A stretch of 64,000 nt of DNA from Reticulitermes lucifugus (GCA_026260175.1 JAKCWW010000021.1:169436-233435); one strand, 5' to 3'; shown: positions 11,067 to 24,992, numbered from the stretch's first letter. The notes: generated from the sequence alone by a model not told the origin. A program made the numbers and translations.

Positions 11067-12819
11067 CTGCAAAAACAAAAATCATACATCGAATCAGGCC
11101 AGCTGAAGTGACTCATACGGACTTCCGTCAGTTCCTCCAAGCAAATGCCTGAATTGTTCCTTAACTGAGCTCTACATGCTTGCCTCCACGTCCTGCCCAA
11201 TTCAAAATTTGCAACAAATCCCAAATTTGCTAATACAGTGAAACAAGAGTACTAGCAGTACCGGTATATGGTAACTTTGAATACCACGAATCTTCGAGTA
11301 TGCCAATGTTATGTTGGACACTGTCCATTAACTTGAGGTATGTTTCATATAACGTGTCGAGATTTGACTCTGCTCACGTCTTTAGGTGGCCGATTTGTCA
11401 TCACACTAGCACACAGCAGCAGCACCAAGAAAGTGCATACAGACACCCGACTTCCACCTGGCAATACATACGCTACATCTCCAATCACCCTCATAGTACC
11501 GAATAAGTGAGGGTGAAATGCAATATTCGACAGTTCCAAAATGAGTTTTCTTCAAGAGAATCATAAATGTGTGAACAGTAGTCTCGATTACTTCTCTGTA
11601 GCCTTTGGCCTACGCAAACGTGGGAAGAAATAACAGGGAGGGTGAAGACACAATAATGATATCCAGTGTCGGACGTGACAGGGGAGGTATGTAGCTACAG
11701 TTATAATTGCTAGGAATCGTTAACGACGATATGTGATGCATTATCACGCGACGTTTAGTGTCCCTCTATCGAACGTCATGCCGACCGGGTGCTGTTCTGC
11801 ACTGCACAGAATCACCCGTTTGTTCACTGCCACTACAGGAAAGCCTGGGCTTAGGAAAACCAAGAAAACCATCAGCTACTCTGGGCAAGATTCGCGTCAC
11901 TTTGATGACATCCGGTTGTGTTTTACACTTAGTAGATAACTACAGATTAATAGGAACACCTAACACAACTGCATTTTATTACAAAACAGTGTTTTGTTTA
12001 CAGTAAGCTACAGGTGTCATAAACCCCATTTACCTCCATTTGTATTTTTATATAAGCCTGAAGTCCGCCCTTTGGGCCGAAACATGTAGATTATTGTAAA
12101 CAAGATACTGTTTTACAGTAAGATACTGTTGTGTTTCGCGGTGTTCTTATTGGTCAATAGTTATCCTGTATCTTCCTGATATGCTTTGAAGTGATCGTTA
12201 ATAATAAGCAGATTGATTATATTGCATAATCACGGTAATCACTGACAAGTGGACGGCAGGATTGCGGAATAACAAGTTTTCTGGAAGGCAGAAGGGGGGC
12301 GCAGTTAAAGAGGAGTTTGGAAGAAACCACCTTCTTAAATTTAAAGGTCCGCTTTTTTCTTTCATCTTCCTCGACTCCCCGTTATTCTTAAGACGTGGAC
12401 CTTTAAATCTGACTGACGTGGAACATGCCTGCAGCAGCGATGTAAACAGTCTTGGCTCAGAACGGAGGAGAGGAAGTGGAACAAAGAATTGGGTCGCCGG
12501 GCTGAAGACAAAGGCGACCGGTACAAGACGCTTCACAGGAATTGCATCAACACGCACAACACATGGTGGAGTGACGTGATGATCAGTTTGAACCTGCCGC
12601 ACCTAGTTCAGATTCATCTCGCGCACGGCGCACCGAAACGACGAAACGCTGTATTACAGAAACTCGTACTTTCTAGCTAGGCGGCCCAGTGTGTCTTTAC
12701 TGAGATACTTCGCCTTTCTCAGACCCATTCAATAGGCTTGTATGGCACAACATATATGAATTCAATACGACAGCGGAACCAGTTCTTACAAAATCAGCAG
12801 ACAACTCGTGGCTGCCCGG

Positions 12820-13140
12820 GAAAAGGCGGCACAGTCGACAGACCGAACTGTGCTTTACGGCTTCCCTGACTGAGGGTTTCCGTGATTTTCCTCAGATGTA
12901 AGGCGAATGCCAGGGTGTAATTAAAAGATGGGGCAGGGCCCTCACGCCCGCTCCCTTTCAGTCACGGAGACCCTCACTTTACTTACTTACCCCCCGGTCG
13001 TAGAAGGCCTTACGCCCACGCGACTCTGGGTTCAAATCTCAGACATCCATCCAACCAAAGTTCCCCCCCCCCCGCAAAAGGACATATTGCAATTTGTAGC
13101 GGAAGACCACGTCAAAACCCTCCGCCAAGACTAGCAAGAC
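12820..13140. repeat. Possible old tRNA-headed retroposon
   Basis: A B-box-like gggttcaaatctc lies near 13027-13039. The block gaggcgaatgcc-like near 12902-12914 recalls the retroposon at 13500-13640. It is followed by a C tract near 13064-13073. The boundaries are not clear. Confidence 0.35.
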
Positions 13141-13232
13141 GTTTGTGTAGCCCTAAGCACAATCCCCGTTACAGTTACTAGGTTCCCGTTTCACAGCCCA
13201 GCAATGCGGCTCGTGCACAGGAATGGCTCAAC

Positions 13233-13433
13233 CAGGGATGCCCAACCTTTGCTTCTTTTTTTCGAACGGCCACAACCGTTATTTTCGGCTGGTTCACGGA
13301 CCGCACGTGTAAGAATCGTAAATGGTATACCTAACTGTATAAAATAGTTTAATTTTTGTAGTGCATATAAAATTTACAAATGTGGCCACGGGGCTCATAA
13401 CACAACCTGGCGGGCCGCAGGTAGAAACCCCTG
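13233..13433. mobile_element. hAT-like MITE with 8-bp duplications
   Basis: It starts CAGGGATGCCCAACCTTTG and ends GGTAGAAACCCCTG. The ends are inverted and of the CAGGG/CCCTG type seen in hAT elements. The flanks ggctcaac (13225-13232) and ggctaaac (13434-13441) match at 7 of 8 positions, the hAT duplication length. Internal CGGACCGC and CGGGCCGC blocks fit the same family. No coding capacity. Confidence 0.75.
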
Positions 13434-13504
13434 GGCTAAACGGAACATGGCATGCCTACTTGCGTTTCGCGCAAGTCTCCGTCTTAAGTTAAATTTTTGT
13501 TTCA

Positions 13505-13650
13505 TTGGTTGGTTAAGTAGCTCTGACTTGTATCTTGGAGGTGCCCATTTCGAATCCTGGTCGTTGTACCAACGTTTCTTGTGAATTTCTCCAGTTCCGT
13601 CAGGCAAATGCAGGGAAACTCGAGACCGCATCATCCCAAATTATGATACG
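13505..13650 (+). repeat. Possible tRNA-headed retroposon
   Basis: It has a B-box-like ttcgaatcctgg near 13548-13559. This is followed by a body (gaatttctccagttccgtcaggcaaatgc) whose pattern recurs near 46250-46320 (cgaatcctggtcc, then gttttcttcagtctgtgtaggcaaattc). Confidence 0.45.
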
Positions 13651-13800
13651 AAACTACACTATCACTGGAGATAATCAGTCATAAAACTGTCCACGAACCG
13701 TACTTCCACTCGACGGAAATAACCTACTTAGCTGGAAATGCATCGTTCAACAAAATAAATAGCGAGTTTTTTTTATAGATTTCCGCACCGGTGCAGTTGG

Positions 13801-13966
13801 GGTCTCCGTTCTTCTGGGATGTGACGTTGTGACACTGGATGATTGGTGCCCGACATTTCGTGACAGCGTGTTGGTCTCATTTTCGAGGGTCGAATGTCCA
13901 ATATCTCGAAATGTCGGGCTCCAATCATCCCGTGTCGTAGCGACACATCCCAAAAGAACGAAGACC
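13801..13966. repeat. Fold-back element
   Basis: Arms 13801-13860 and 13907-13966 pair at 52 of 60 positions around a 46-bp centre. Same outer block (ttcttctgggat) and core (CGAAATGTCGGGC) as the copy at 9512. Confidence 0.88.
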
Positions 13967-14645
13967 TAAAATAATGAATTCACACATTCATTCGATTCTA
14001 CATAATTGATTACGTAATCTCTGTACCAGAAAGACCATCACTTACGTACCGTGACACACGTCTCAATCACAGTACGCCTACCATTCTACAACATGCAGTA
14101 CATTACGCGTCGTAAAGAAACATAAACTGAGCTATTTAAACCCCAAGTTCGTAGCGATGCAACCTACTGAAATTCCACGAGCGAGCGTAGATAACTTTAC
14201 AACAGTATATATAGCCCGAGGCGCCCTGTTCTTTCTAGTATTAGTTTTTGTGGCGCTGGGGTGTGGTGTGGCCAGCTACCTGGCAGTAACACCTGCGCAA
14301 CGACGAGGGCAGGCAGCCACGCGAACCACTTCGATACTGGATTCCACTCCGGAAATGGAAAGGCCTCCGTCATCTCAACAGACTTTTAAAAATGGCTGCT
14401 TACTTCACGTTTACTACGTGTTTCTGTAGGCATGTCCCACCACGTGGTCCCTCCTTTCTACTTTCGTCCACAGAATGTTGTGCCAGACAGAAAGAATTCA
14501 GTCAACTTACAGGTACGGGTGAAAATCTGTACTCGACTGGGGCTGGGCTACATTTTAAGAAACTAATTAACCGGTAGTAAAGCAGGGACGTTCAACATAC
14601 ATCGCCACTTCAACATGAAAGTTACAGTCGCAGTGCTAGACTCTG

Positions 14646-14819
14646 GTGAGTGGTCAACTCATGCTCAAGCCACTTCACTCCCTGGGAAACAGTTCGGATA
14701 TTCATTGGACAGGAGGCTGGTTGGGTCTAGACGTGGTAGCAAAGATAAACCCCATACTCCTACAGGGAATCGAACCCCGATCGTCTACCTCGACGCCTAG
14801 TCACTGCTGAGTCATCCAG
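14646..14819 (-). mobile_element. SINE family A, partial copy with head
   Basis: The minus strand shows a head with gactcagcagtgactaggcg and B box ggggttcgattccctg, then a shortened body ending at the gagtggtcaact block. Confidence 0.75.
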
Positions 14820-16159
14820 CTTCAGTAATGCATTAACAAGCTGTTAACACAGGAGGACATGACAGATACGTTCTTAAATATACTAATGACAAAATATGAA
14901 AGAGAATCCTGTTTAATTCTCAGTACACATGCGTTCGTCAATATCTGTGAAATTAGCCCTCTGAAGCATGAAGCTAATCTAAATAATACATTAAAATTCA
15001 GTCTACCTCGTAGTAAACATACTGCGTTTCCATAATAAGACTAGTCAGTTAATGTTGTTTGGGCCGGGGGGGGGGTTCTCAGTTTAATCTAAGAATAGTA
15101 TGAAATCCATAAATAAGCACTCATACATACAGTAGGCACGGTCCTTCGAAGTCCCGTAGTAATACGCAGGCCACAAAGGGAAAATTCAGCCTTCGGGTTT
15201 ATCACAAGCATGTAAACGTGCCAGATCTCACGCCTATACTCGTGTTACCTGGCGACTAACTATCCGTCTTCGCACTGCACACGTGACGGACTGGGAGGCG
15301 TAATAAAGGAGGCAGAGCCTCCAGACATCTGACCGCCGCACACACTGAAAGTGACAACCTATGTATTATGTGCGACAACTTTAATGACAGCCAAAGGTCA
15401 ATCGAAAGCGCACAGCAGGTTATCTCAGGGACGCGTCTGAGTTGCATATAAAAGCTACCACGTTCGAATCTAGGTCGAAGAAGCGGCTGTTACCATTACT
15501 TCACGGCTTCTCTAGTCCCTTCCTACGGAGTTTTGGATGATAAACTGCAACATTCCTAACCCACCATTCGTAATCTTTCTCTCAGTTCAATCCACGACAA
15601 ATTATTTCTGGAGATGGATAACTGTCGGTAACAACCTGCGAATCAAGATTCGAAATTCACTTTCAATGATGATTTCATACCAAGATCTCAACTGATAATA
15701 ACTTACTTCTGCAGTGTAGTTCTATAATCACCAAGAGAAATGTTATTCAACATTACAGACGTCGACAAATAGCCTATGTGCAGATCAAGTTACAGTGTTC
15801 CTACCTTAACAATTATAGGGGATGTTTACGAGAAACCAGGCCAAGAGCAAATATCGAGATCAGAGATCGATAAAAACTTGCCTACGACTGGATCTGGAGG
15901 TAGTGGAACACTCCGTGCAATCAGCACTCTCCCCCCTTGAATATCGTAGCTTCAGAAGTAAGAAAGAATGTACAAAGAGGATGCCGATTTCAGTCGGATG
16001 CAGGAAAGCAGCAGGCTGCGAGCGAGTGGTTCTACGAGTACCAACATGGTATGGAACTGTACATGAAGGCATTCAACGTTTGGTGATCCAACGTGAGGCA
16101 CGTCCAGTACGGCTTTGAGTGACTGAACCACTTATCCTGCGAGATCTGCGGTTCTTATG

Positions 16160-16215
16160 GCAGTGACTGTGCGGATTACTCTTCTGGGATACGATATCGT
16201 GTTACTTTGGTAGAC
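16160..16215. repeat. Fragment of the fold-back family
   Basis: Contains the outer block attactcttctgggata with part of an arm only. Confidence 0.4.
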
Positions 16216-16354
16216 AGGTACCAATTGCATGGCGTCATATCACAGCAGACTAACTTCAGATATCCAGTAATCGTCCTCAGCCCACCATCACCTGACTTTC
16301 CTTTCGAAATTGCCGTTTCTGAATTGGTCACAGAAACACTAATTTCTTTCAAAA

Positions 16355-16518
16355 CATGGGCGTCCAACTTTTTATGGCAAAGGGCCACATTCGTTATGAT
16401 GGGCTGGTTCACGGGCCGCAAGCGGAAAAATAAACGTAAGAGATATACTTAACCGCCTAAATAACTGTGATTTGTATAGTACACACATAATTTAGAAACC
16501 GCGGGTTGGAGACCCATA
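16355..16518. mobile_element. Second hAT-like MITE (diverged)
   Basis: Ends CATGGGCGTCCAAC and GTTGGAGACCCATA form an imperfect inverted repeat. The internal block gctggttcacgggccgc is nearly identical to gctggttcacggaccgc in the MITE at 13233-13433. The 8-bp flanks match only loosely. Confidence 0.55.
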
Positions 16519-16827
16519 TCTTAAACTTCACAGGAAGCGGGTGGGTGGGGGGGGGGATGGAGGCCTGAAGTACAGCGTCCCTTAAACTTAATAAATGGAT
16601 GGACAGCGACAGTGAGCCAGCAGCCTCAGTTTTATGGACAGGCCAATTTCAAAACAGAAGTTACCAAAACTTGCTGTTTTATACAGATTCCTGTAATATG
16701 TATTGTGTTGAAGTAAATGTCTGCTCCTTCACCACCTACTCCCTGTTTCAAACTCTAATTTGTCTGGTAAGAACATTCTTTGATGTCACCCCAGATACTG
16801 CATAGCCGCGCGGGAAGGATACGTCTT

Positions 16828-17070
16828 TTTGCTGCTGGTATTTTATTTCTTCTCCTCACGTCTTCCTGTTTTATCCTCATTCTACCTTCCTTTATCCCTC
16901 GTTTCATTCGTTCCGTTCTTCCTTCCATTCTTATGCACTGTCATCATTTATTCCTTTCCCCTTGTCTCTATTCTAATTCTCCTTTCGTGTTTGAACCCCT
17001 TCTTCCTGCGATTTTTTCATTCCTCTCTTTCCTCCTTAACATCCCTCTAACTCAATCGTCCTGGTGTCTG
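16828..17070. repeat. Pyrimidine-rich tract
   Basis: About 240 bp dominated by C and T on the plus strand (degenerate ttcc/ttct). It creates overlapping open frames that are not genes. Confidence 0.6.
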
Positions 17071-18299
17071 AGTTCTTCACGTTGACAGAGCTAACTTTCT
17101 TCAGTTATAAGCTTACGTATGCATATCTTGATGTTTACAGTTCAATGTAAATGCAGACAATTACCATCGTTCCTATACAACTTGTCCATGCCCTTCAGAA
17201 CTCGATGTTTCGCACGACGTAGCCTTGGGCAAGCTAGAACTTGCACACATCTCATTCATATCCATAACAATACCAACACCCGGCAGAATGACAGGCTAGA
17301 GCTCTATGACAAAGGTACACGAACCTTACTCAAAGGATCTTTCAGGCAGGCTTTATGCAGACAATACTGTAAATGAGTTTCAATTCAAACAAGCTACTGT
17401 TTGCAAAAGATGTGGGAAAGGAAAGAAACAGCCTTAAGGCTTCGAACAAAACGTGAAAAAAAACGCAAGTGAATCGGTTTCAGAAGTGTATAAAAATAAC
17501 ATTTCGACGCACCTTCCCTATCCCCATGAAAATATTTTCTCCATGCACCGATTTTGAAAAGGTCATTGCTCCTCCGCAAAGTTAACGTGACATAAACAAG
17601 ACTATTTAAATACAGCAAATTTATATGACATTAAACATTATGACGTAACACAGGACAATTAGAAGGCACACTTTAACATAATCCGAAGGCGGTTGCAAAT
17701 TTGGCTTTCGTAAGTGAAAGTGTCAAATTCAATTGTCCCCCTATAATTACAGGCCTAAGAAACAATTTACAATGACCAAATCATACACAAAACGAACCTT
17801 CCATAACTTGAAAGCCAAAATTTAAAAACGGTCAAATGTATCCGTCAGGCGTCTCTCTACATACCCGTCTCTCTGTACAGATATCTCTTGTGTGTCACAA
17901 AATCGACATCTCTTTGTACAGATATTGCCCCTGATTTCTATGGTTTGGAAACACAGCCTTTTATCCTGAAGGAAGGATATAAATTAAAGGATTCCGAAAA
18001 TACAGGGCTTGGAAAATATTCAGACCTATAAAAGATGATCGAATATCGTGGACACTGCTAGTTCTTACAGAATTTTGTGTAGCAAAGCCTCTGTGAAAAG
18101 TGCCCAAAGAAAGCATATGGAAATGGAAACGTAAAATTAAAATAGATATTTAAGAAACAGTTTGGCGTGATGCAGGATTTTGAGATTCATACCCAGTTAA
18201 TTCCTGTAGGCTACGTTTCCACGGTGTTCTTTATTTCTTTTTCTTATTCTGACTCTTTCTACCTACTCGTCGTAGGTACGGGGGTTACTGTTGCACTTG

Positions 18300-18501
18300 A
18301 TCACACTCGATGACACACACACACACACACGCGGTAGAACTCCTCTGGACGAGGGATCGGCCCGTCGCAGAGACCTCTACCTGACAACACACAACACTCA
18401 CAAGAGACAGACATCAATGCCCCGGCGGGATTGGAACCCGCAATCCCAGCAAGCGAGCGGCCGCAGACCCACGCCTTAGACTGCGCGGCCACCGGGACCG
18501 G
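18300..18501 (-). mobile_element. SINE family B, copy with internal AC microsatellite
   Basis: The head on the minus strand (GGCCGCGCAGTCTAAGGCG) and the body match the copy at 2701-2960. The 3' part is lost past about 18300. Where other copies read gacacaccacac, this one has (AC)n at 18313-18330. Confidence 0.88.
18313..18330. repeat. (AC)n microsatellite
   Basis: Nine AC units inside the SINE family B copy. Confidence 0.95.
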
Positions 18502-21500
18502 CGTGTTAATTCTATGAATTCCAATATCACAAAGACTTAATTAGTTTAGACAGTGTCTCAAAATAACGAATTTACATTATTTTATGTGCCTTACGTATAC
18601 TTTAAACATGTGTGTTACAAATATTCCTGTCAGTCGACTTTAATACACGACTAATTAATTGTTAACACAAGAAAACCGCAGATGTCATTAGTATCGGCAT
18701 TCGTCGCAATGAGGCCGAGATTTGGGTAAAATATTATCACCGTGTGAAATTGGTTCACGCATTTGTGCAAGCCTTATTCATTTCTTTCGTTCCTAGTCAA
18801 CCCTATCATTATCGACATTTTTAACCCCTTTTCAGTTCATACACATGCCTACATATACACAAAGGCTTTGAGATGCACAAAACGAGAGCCCTCCCTCAGT
18901 CGAGATGAAACAGAATGGCCCTGTTTCCGGTTACCCAACACGCCCATTAACCCCCTGTCCTCAATATTACGATATTCTCACACACTTCAAAAGAAGAAAT
19001 AATCCCACCACATACTAATATGCATTAGGCAGACTAAGCATGCAACTGAAAAAAGTCATAATAATTCCAGCCCACGTGGTATTGGGAATGAAATAAATTT
19101 TAATATAGGATCATAACAAATACAATTTGAAAATTTACTTTGAACAAATTAACTACCCTACAGAGTAATTACTAAGACAGCACTTATTTTATACAGCAAA
19201 TAGGCGATCTAATGTAAGCAGACACCGAGTTAGGTGCAATTAATGCAAACAATAGCTATACACCAATTCCTATACGATGGACTGGAAGCCCTAAATCAGG
19301 GCACTCTAGGTTTCCGGATAAAACTTGTCTGGACAGATTATGGGGTCACACTAAACAATAGACCACGTATATTGTCAACCTTATCAAATAATTCTAGCCA
19401 TCTGTGAATCCACGCAAGAAGCTAGAAACTTTGCAGACTTGTACAGACCCTCTGTGTCGCCTGGATGCTGTTACAATTACACCAATGCAGCTCATAATCA
19501 TAATGTACCGTACAAATGCTTTCTGAAGTACTGTTCCCAGTCAAAATAATAAAAAAATGTACATTTTAGCAGAAATTAAAATAAGTTCTTAAAAACGCGT
19601 ACTTCATTTGTTGACGTACCAACCTTGTATTCCTACTTGTATCGATTTCAATGGAAAGGAAACAGTACGCCCAATACGGTCTTGCTATTACACAACTAAA
19701 TATCCATACGTATAGCGAAGTCTGAATACAGCCAGACGTGGAATTATTACGTAGGGTTAAAATAGGTATGACCTGTACTTAACCTACAATAAAAACACCA
19801 GACAGAACAGCTATGTTAATTTCAATACCTTGAGCCACAGACAAGTGGAAACTAAACCCTTTACTCACACAGACGGGATTTATTGTTCGTAGTTGTGTTG
19901 ATAGTAATTGGTAACTATGCTGTTCGTTAAACTTACAAGGCAGCAAATGAGGATGTAATGAGTTACCTCAAATCAATAACCGCAGAGCGCCTAACTTTCA
20001 TGAGCCTATGGGGTATTCGTAGCTAACAATTAGTGCGGCAGTGGCGCTGGGTTCTAAGCACAGTCACAATTCCATAGCTCAGCCACAAACATCAGTAATT
20101 CAAAATCACCGAACGGTGAAGTACACAAACGATGCATCCAGAATGGAAGATAGGCTTAGTTTTATGCATCTTAAATAAGAGCTTTTGTTGTTGAAAGTTT
20201 AATGTTTTGTATCACCGCATATAATTCTATGGATATCATTAAAACAAACAATGGTGACCCTGGAGGTTAAGAACATACGCTTGCGAACACAAATGTAGAG
20301 GTGAAGCTTATCTCAAAGGTAAACTTAGCAATAAATTTGAATTTCACCTTCGTCCGACAAGCTGGACCAACAGAGGTCATAGATTTTTATCTTTCATGCA
20401 GAAAGGAGCCAGAAACATAAAAAAATTCTAAATTTAAATGGCCCACTGTGAAGCCAAGAAATGGACATGAAGCCCCACGGCTTCGATGCACGTCAGGGGA
20501 CTTGGGTGTGTTTAGAAAGGTTCTGTGGAACAACCTGCATTGTATACAACAGGAGACACACTTGGGGGTGGGGGTTGGACGCAGGTATCCGGAATACTCG
20601 CTACTTACCTACTTCATGGCGTAGTAAAAACTGAGATTATTGCCAACACATGCAAAAGTATTATTAAAAGGAAACAGAGCCATTCTGATCAGAACTTTCA
20701 AAGTTACCTCACTTAAGACACTCCGCACACATGGCTAAGATGGTCCTGAAAGAACTCTTAGAACCCTGAAGATGTGGCTCTAGGAGCTACTGCGAATCGG
20801 GTACGCTAATGACAACTATGAACGCGCAGGTCTACATATCTATCAGGCGCTACAAGCATGCTTAGGGTATTTACCAGACACATTAATGACAGATATACGA
20901 TGAATAGAGGATAAGAATGGCCTGTGTTTGTATTCAGCAATATAAAACATGTCAATATACTGTCCGGAAATGGCCCTGCTGTGTTTGTTCAATTGCCAGT
21001 ATTACAAAAGAGTGGATATATAACACAAAGCAAACATTAAAGACACTCGCTGGCGTGATGCATTTTATGGTTCTGAAGGATCAGATCTTGTGGGATACAT
21101 AACCACTCAAACTACTACTGAACGTGTCGCCGTGAAAATGTCAGAGGCCCGTCGTAAAATCTCGCTGCAATGATGTGCGCGGTCGCCATGACATTATTTA
21201 CCACATCGTAAAATAACAATAACAATTCTGTACGCATAATTCTTGTCACCACCAGGTTCTTACTTTCTATAGCGCTTATGTCGCTATCGCCTCACAGATT
21301 CTCAAGGCACACCATTTCACAAGACAGCTGATGACAAAGAAGTACAAATTTCGGAGTTCTCCAACGGTATGTCATTACCCAGTTGCATGAACATCGATTA
21401 AGAGTTTAAATCCCAGTGGTGTATATACATTTCAAAACACTGAATTTTTCCTTCAGTGTATTTCTGCGTTTGGAATCAAAATCGGTTATTTTCCTGAACA

Positions 21501-22130
21501 GCGACTGATTTGTCTTTGTACTGGGGACGCAGTTCACTGTAAGGTTCGAAGTTTCTTTTTTATATAAGATTTGGAAAGATTTCAGTTTTCAAGCCGTCCT
21601 CTGAGGAGTGGACGCTCCACGGCGACTGTAACTGCTACGACCAGGCTCACAAAGACGGATACACTGACAGACTAGTGACTCATGTACAGTGATTTGGACT
21701 TAGACTCTTCTTCAACGATTCGTTAGGGCGTGTAATATTGATATCTGCAGATATGTCTGGTTACAGACGGACATACACCCGCAGCTCGCTATTACGATTC
21801 CGAAGGACCTTGTACTGGCGTATGGGCGAACTGGAAAAGTCAGCTCTCAGTACAAAGTTTGTTTTCACCAAGTAATTCTTACCACGACTAGTGTAAATAC
21901 TAATCTTTGGTAACCGACTTACCAGCAAGTTGTAAGGATCTTCTCTGATCAACAGTAATGCAACTGTTCATGGAATTATTTGCTTTATGGAAAGCCATGG
22001 TTCCTCACTACCATCAGAGAAACAACCTGACCCCATTCTGAGCCAGTTTAATTTCACATCTTCACGACTCACCTACGCCTTGCTTTCTTCACCACAACAG
22101 CAAATCTTCGCGCGGACTGTAATCCAGTGT
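18502..22130. other. No recognised feature
   Basis: 3.6 kb of intron without a repeat family or coding match that I can support. A small inverted repeat (cactgaatttttccttcagtg) lies near 21438-21458. Confidence 0.5.
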
Positions 22131-22199
22131 TGTGACGTCGGTTAGGCCTCTGGCCAAACTATTCCGTGACTACAAAATCGGATGTTCTTACCACATGAA

Positions 22200-22290
22200 G
22201 ATTCGACATGGTGCAGTCTTATACGTGGGTACCGGCGTTTCGGAGCACATGGCCTCCAACTTTAGGGTACAATATGGAGGCAATACTTAC
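22200..22290 (-). repeat. Fragment related to the fold-back/GAAACGT family
   Basis: The minus strand reads gttggaggccatgtgctccg then aaacgccgg. The copies at 22918-23000 and 62330-62420 show the same ggaggcagcaagctcctccgaaacgtt theme. Confidence 0.45.
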
Positions 22291-22404
22291 CAGACTACAC
22301 AGTTCCGTAATTAAAAGCCCACAAAACGTTTCTCGGTTGGCTATACAACGGGATGAATAATGCGTCCAGCTCAACCGACGAAAGGGAAATTAAATTACTG
22401 GGTT

Positions 22405-22468
22405 AAGAGTGAGTGTAACTACACCTCTACTCCCCCCATATGCCTTCATGGCGTGGACAGGAAGAACT
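22405..22468 (+). mobile_element. SINE family A, 3' fragment
   Basis: Tail only: acctctactccccccatatg followed by ccttcatggcgtggacagg. Confidence 0.75.
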
Positions 22469-22917
22469 GTATCTTTACTAAGGAGGTCAGAGGGAACACG
22501 AGGTACAAAGCGGAACGTATTTCCTTTAGGCAAACAACGATCACAGACATTTCCTGGGAATTCCCGAAAACTGCAACCACGACAACCGATACTTCCCCAG
22601 GTTCAAACCCGATGCGTTAAGCACACAGTACTACGCAGCAGCACGCTCTTCTATAATGTGACGTCTTGCGTGAAAAGACAGGGCTAAACCACTCGTATTT
22701 GACAAGCTTGGCTGTAGGTATATTCCGAAAGTTTTCCACTGAAATGTTACCTTATCAGCGGAACACGATTCAAATTCTTACGGAAGAAGAGACAGGATAC
22801 GTCTATGTGTAACAACCTGCTGGATGCAAGTTCTTAGAACCGGCAAAACAGAAACGCTGACGCAGACACACGGCCACACTAAACACTGTACCGCTGCAGT
22901 ATACATGAATATGAAGC

Positions 22918-23000
22918 CTTTGACTATAAGTACCAACGTTTCGGAGGAGCTTGCTGCCTCCAATTTCAGGGCAGTCCAAGTTCTTGGATCACAAAGGCAA
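22918..23000 (-). repeat. Fragment of the ggaggcagcaagctcctccgaaacgtt repeat
   Basis: The minus strand encodes the chance peptide LEAASSSETLV also seen on the plus strand at 62341. The underlying DNA (gaggcagcaagctcctccga) is shared. Confidence 0.6.
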
Positions 23001-23551
23001 CTGAGACAGCGTCTTAAATAATCGAATAGCCAACTAATCGCCATCATGCGTTCCACAGTACAATGTACAGCGCTTCCCGTCAACATACGGCACTTCAGAC
23101 ACACATCTCCATTCAACAGTTAGCTGTTGTTTTACTATGGTCTGGGGGACGGGTGAAGAGAAGAGAATGAAAGGTAGTGGCTTGTTATGTCAGCATCTCG
23201 AAGTCAAGATGAGATTTAAAATCCTTGAGTGTACCACCTGCTACTCACCTCGTCACGATTTAAAAGGCCAAGCTGCGGCTTGGGTGGGTCTTCAAACATA
23301 TATCTACTACCTTCATAATTTACCATCTAATAAAACAGAACCACTATCCTAGAAGCAACTGGTCCTATGACATCACACGAATCAAGGTCCTCGGAGCGAG
23401 TAGTACGAAAACAAAGGTGGCGTTGTCAAATTACACTGACGGTTCACCACGTTTTTTATGAAAGTTATATTTAAGAACAAATTAAAATCAGGGTAGATTC
23501 GGAGAGTGCTCTACCATTCAGTAGAGAATCTTGTCTTCTTGTCCATTATCT

Positions 23552-23795
23552 GAAAACGTACAGATAAATATATACAAAACTATATTTTTACATGCCTTTT
23601 GTATGAGTCTGAAACCTGATTGTTCACAAGAGGAACATTAATGAAGAGAGTTTGATAAGGCGGTGTTCAAGAGAATATCCGGACCAAATGTAGGGAAGTA
23701 ATACGGTTGGAGAAAACAGCATGGCGACAAGCTTCGTAAGTTGTACTCGTCACCAAACATGGCTATTAGGGTGAAAGTGTACCGACACAATACCT
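23552..23795 (+). pseudogene. Non-LTR retrotransposon fragment, region after the RT domain
   Basis: One plus-strand frame, broken by three stops, reads NIYKTIFLHAFCMSLKPDCS, then REFDKAVFKRISGPN, then WRKQHGDKLRKLYSSPN. This follows the order of the insect LINE block with IYKT, a Cys-x-x-x-W-type segment, the RIFGPKR-like block and WRKLHNEEL-YSSP. The stops and changed residues show an old, dead copy. Plus orientation is antisense to CycD. Confidence 0.75.
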
Positions 23796-24992
23796 AATAA
23801 TATGTACTAGACATTAGAACAATGAGTACAGTTTACTCAGTTCAGGCCCCAGTATGTACTACGAGACTTAAATGCATTCCATTTCATACTTTTAGTTAAG
23901 TTCCTACATGCATAGGTTAGCCTGCACTTCCACTATACAACTATTAATTGTACTGTGTTACGGGGGAAAGCAACCGCCTCCCCAAGCTGTATTTCACTCC
24001 TTATATATCTTCTTATATACACAGGCCTATATACACCTAACTACTCCAACTTAAATTTCCGTTGCTTTTTATTCCTGGGGTTGGGAGAGATGAAGGATTT
24101 GATTACATAGGAAAATAACATCTTATAGTTTTATAATAATTAAAACAGTAACTGGGGACAGCGACCTGCGTCATCTGCGCAAGGAACCATACACATGTTG
24201 CATACCCATTTCATGTTAATTGAGTTTCCTGTTATTTCAAAGTTGTTGTGTGGGGAAAAGAGAAAGGACTGTACATGCCGGGTGGTTCGAAAAAGTAAGC
24301 CATTCAACAAGTGGGTTATTCGTGTGGCTCATATTGAAAGACCAAAACAGAATAATCCGATTTCTTAAAATCAGGCAAACCCTGTTCAAACCTGTGCCAT
24401 TTCATGGTTCTCACTGAACTCTGTTCCTTCTAGGGAACCCATTAGCAGAGTTACAACTCAGATTAACGTTACATTGACGACATTAAACAGGAACTACAGA
24501 CCATTACATTAGTACACTCAGGTGGTATATACCATCACACACAAAGTGAGAACATGTTTAAATACTGGCAGACAATCGTATTCCAGTGTTATGAATTACT
24601 GCCAACGACGAAAAAGAAACGTCTGAAGACAAAAAGACGAACTAACCGAAGGTGACTTTAATGAGAACATACCATGCAGTTGCGGAACCTGCTTATGAGT
24701 GTTACAAGCACTAGCAGAACGATACTGTGAACAGTAAAAGCATTGCAAATAAAAGCCAAACAATAATTTTTAACTCCGTCACGAATAACAACACGACGGA
24801 CACGCTAACCTGTTGGGTGGAAACAACGCTAACGTCATCTATTAAAATTTTGTATTCCTTTTAATACGGCACCTTCGACGTGTTACATCTTTTTAGAAAT
24901 ATTAAATACAGCACAGGAAACAACAACAAATTATTACGATATGTTCAATTTTAACGTAAGGTGTGTAATTTTGATAGTAGCATGGTATAAAC

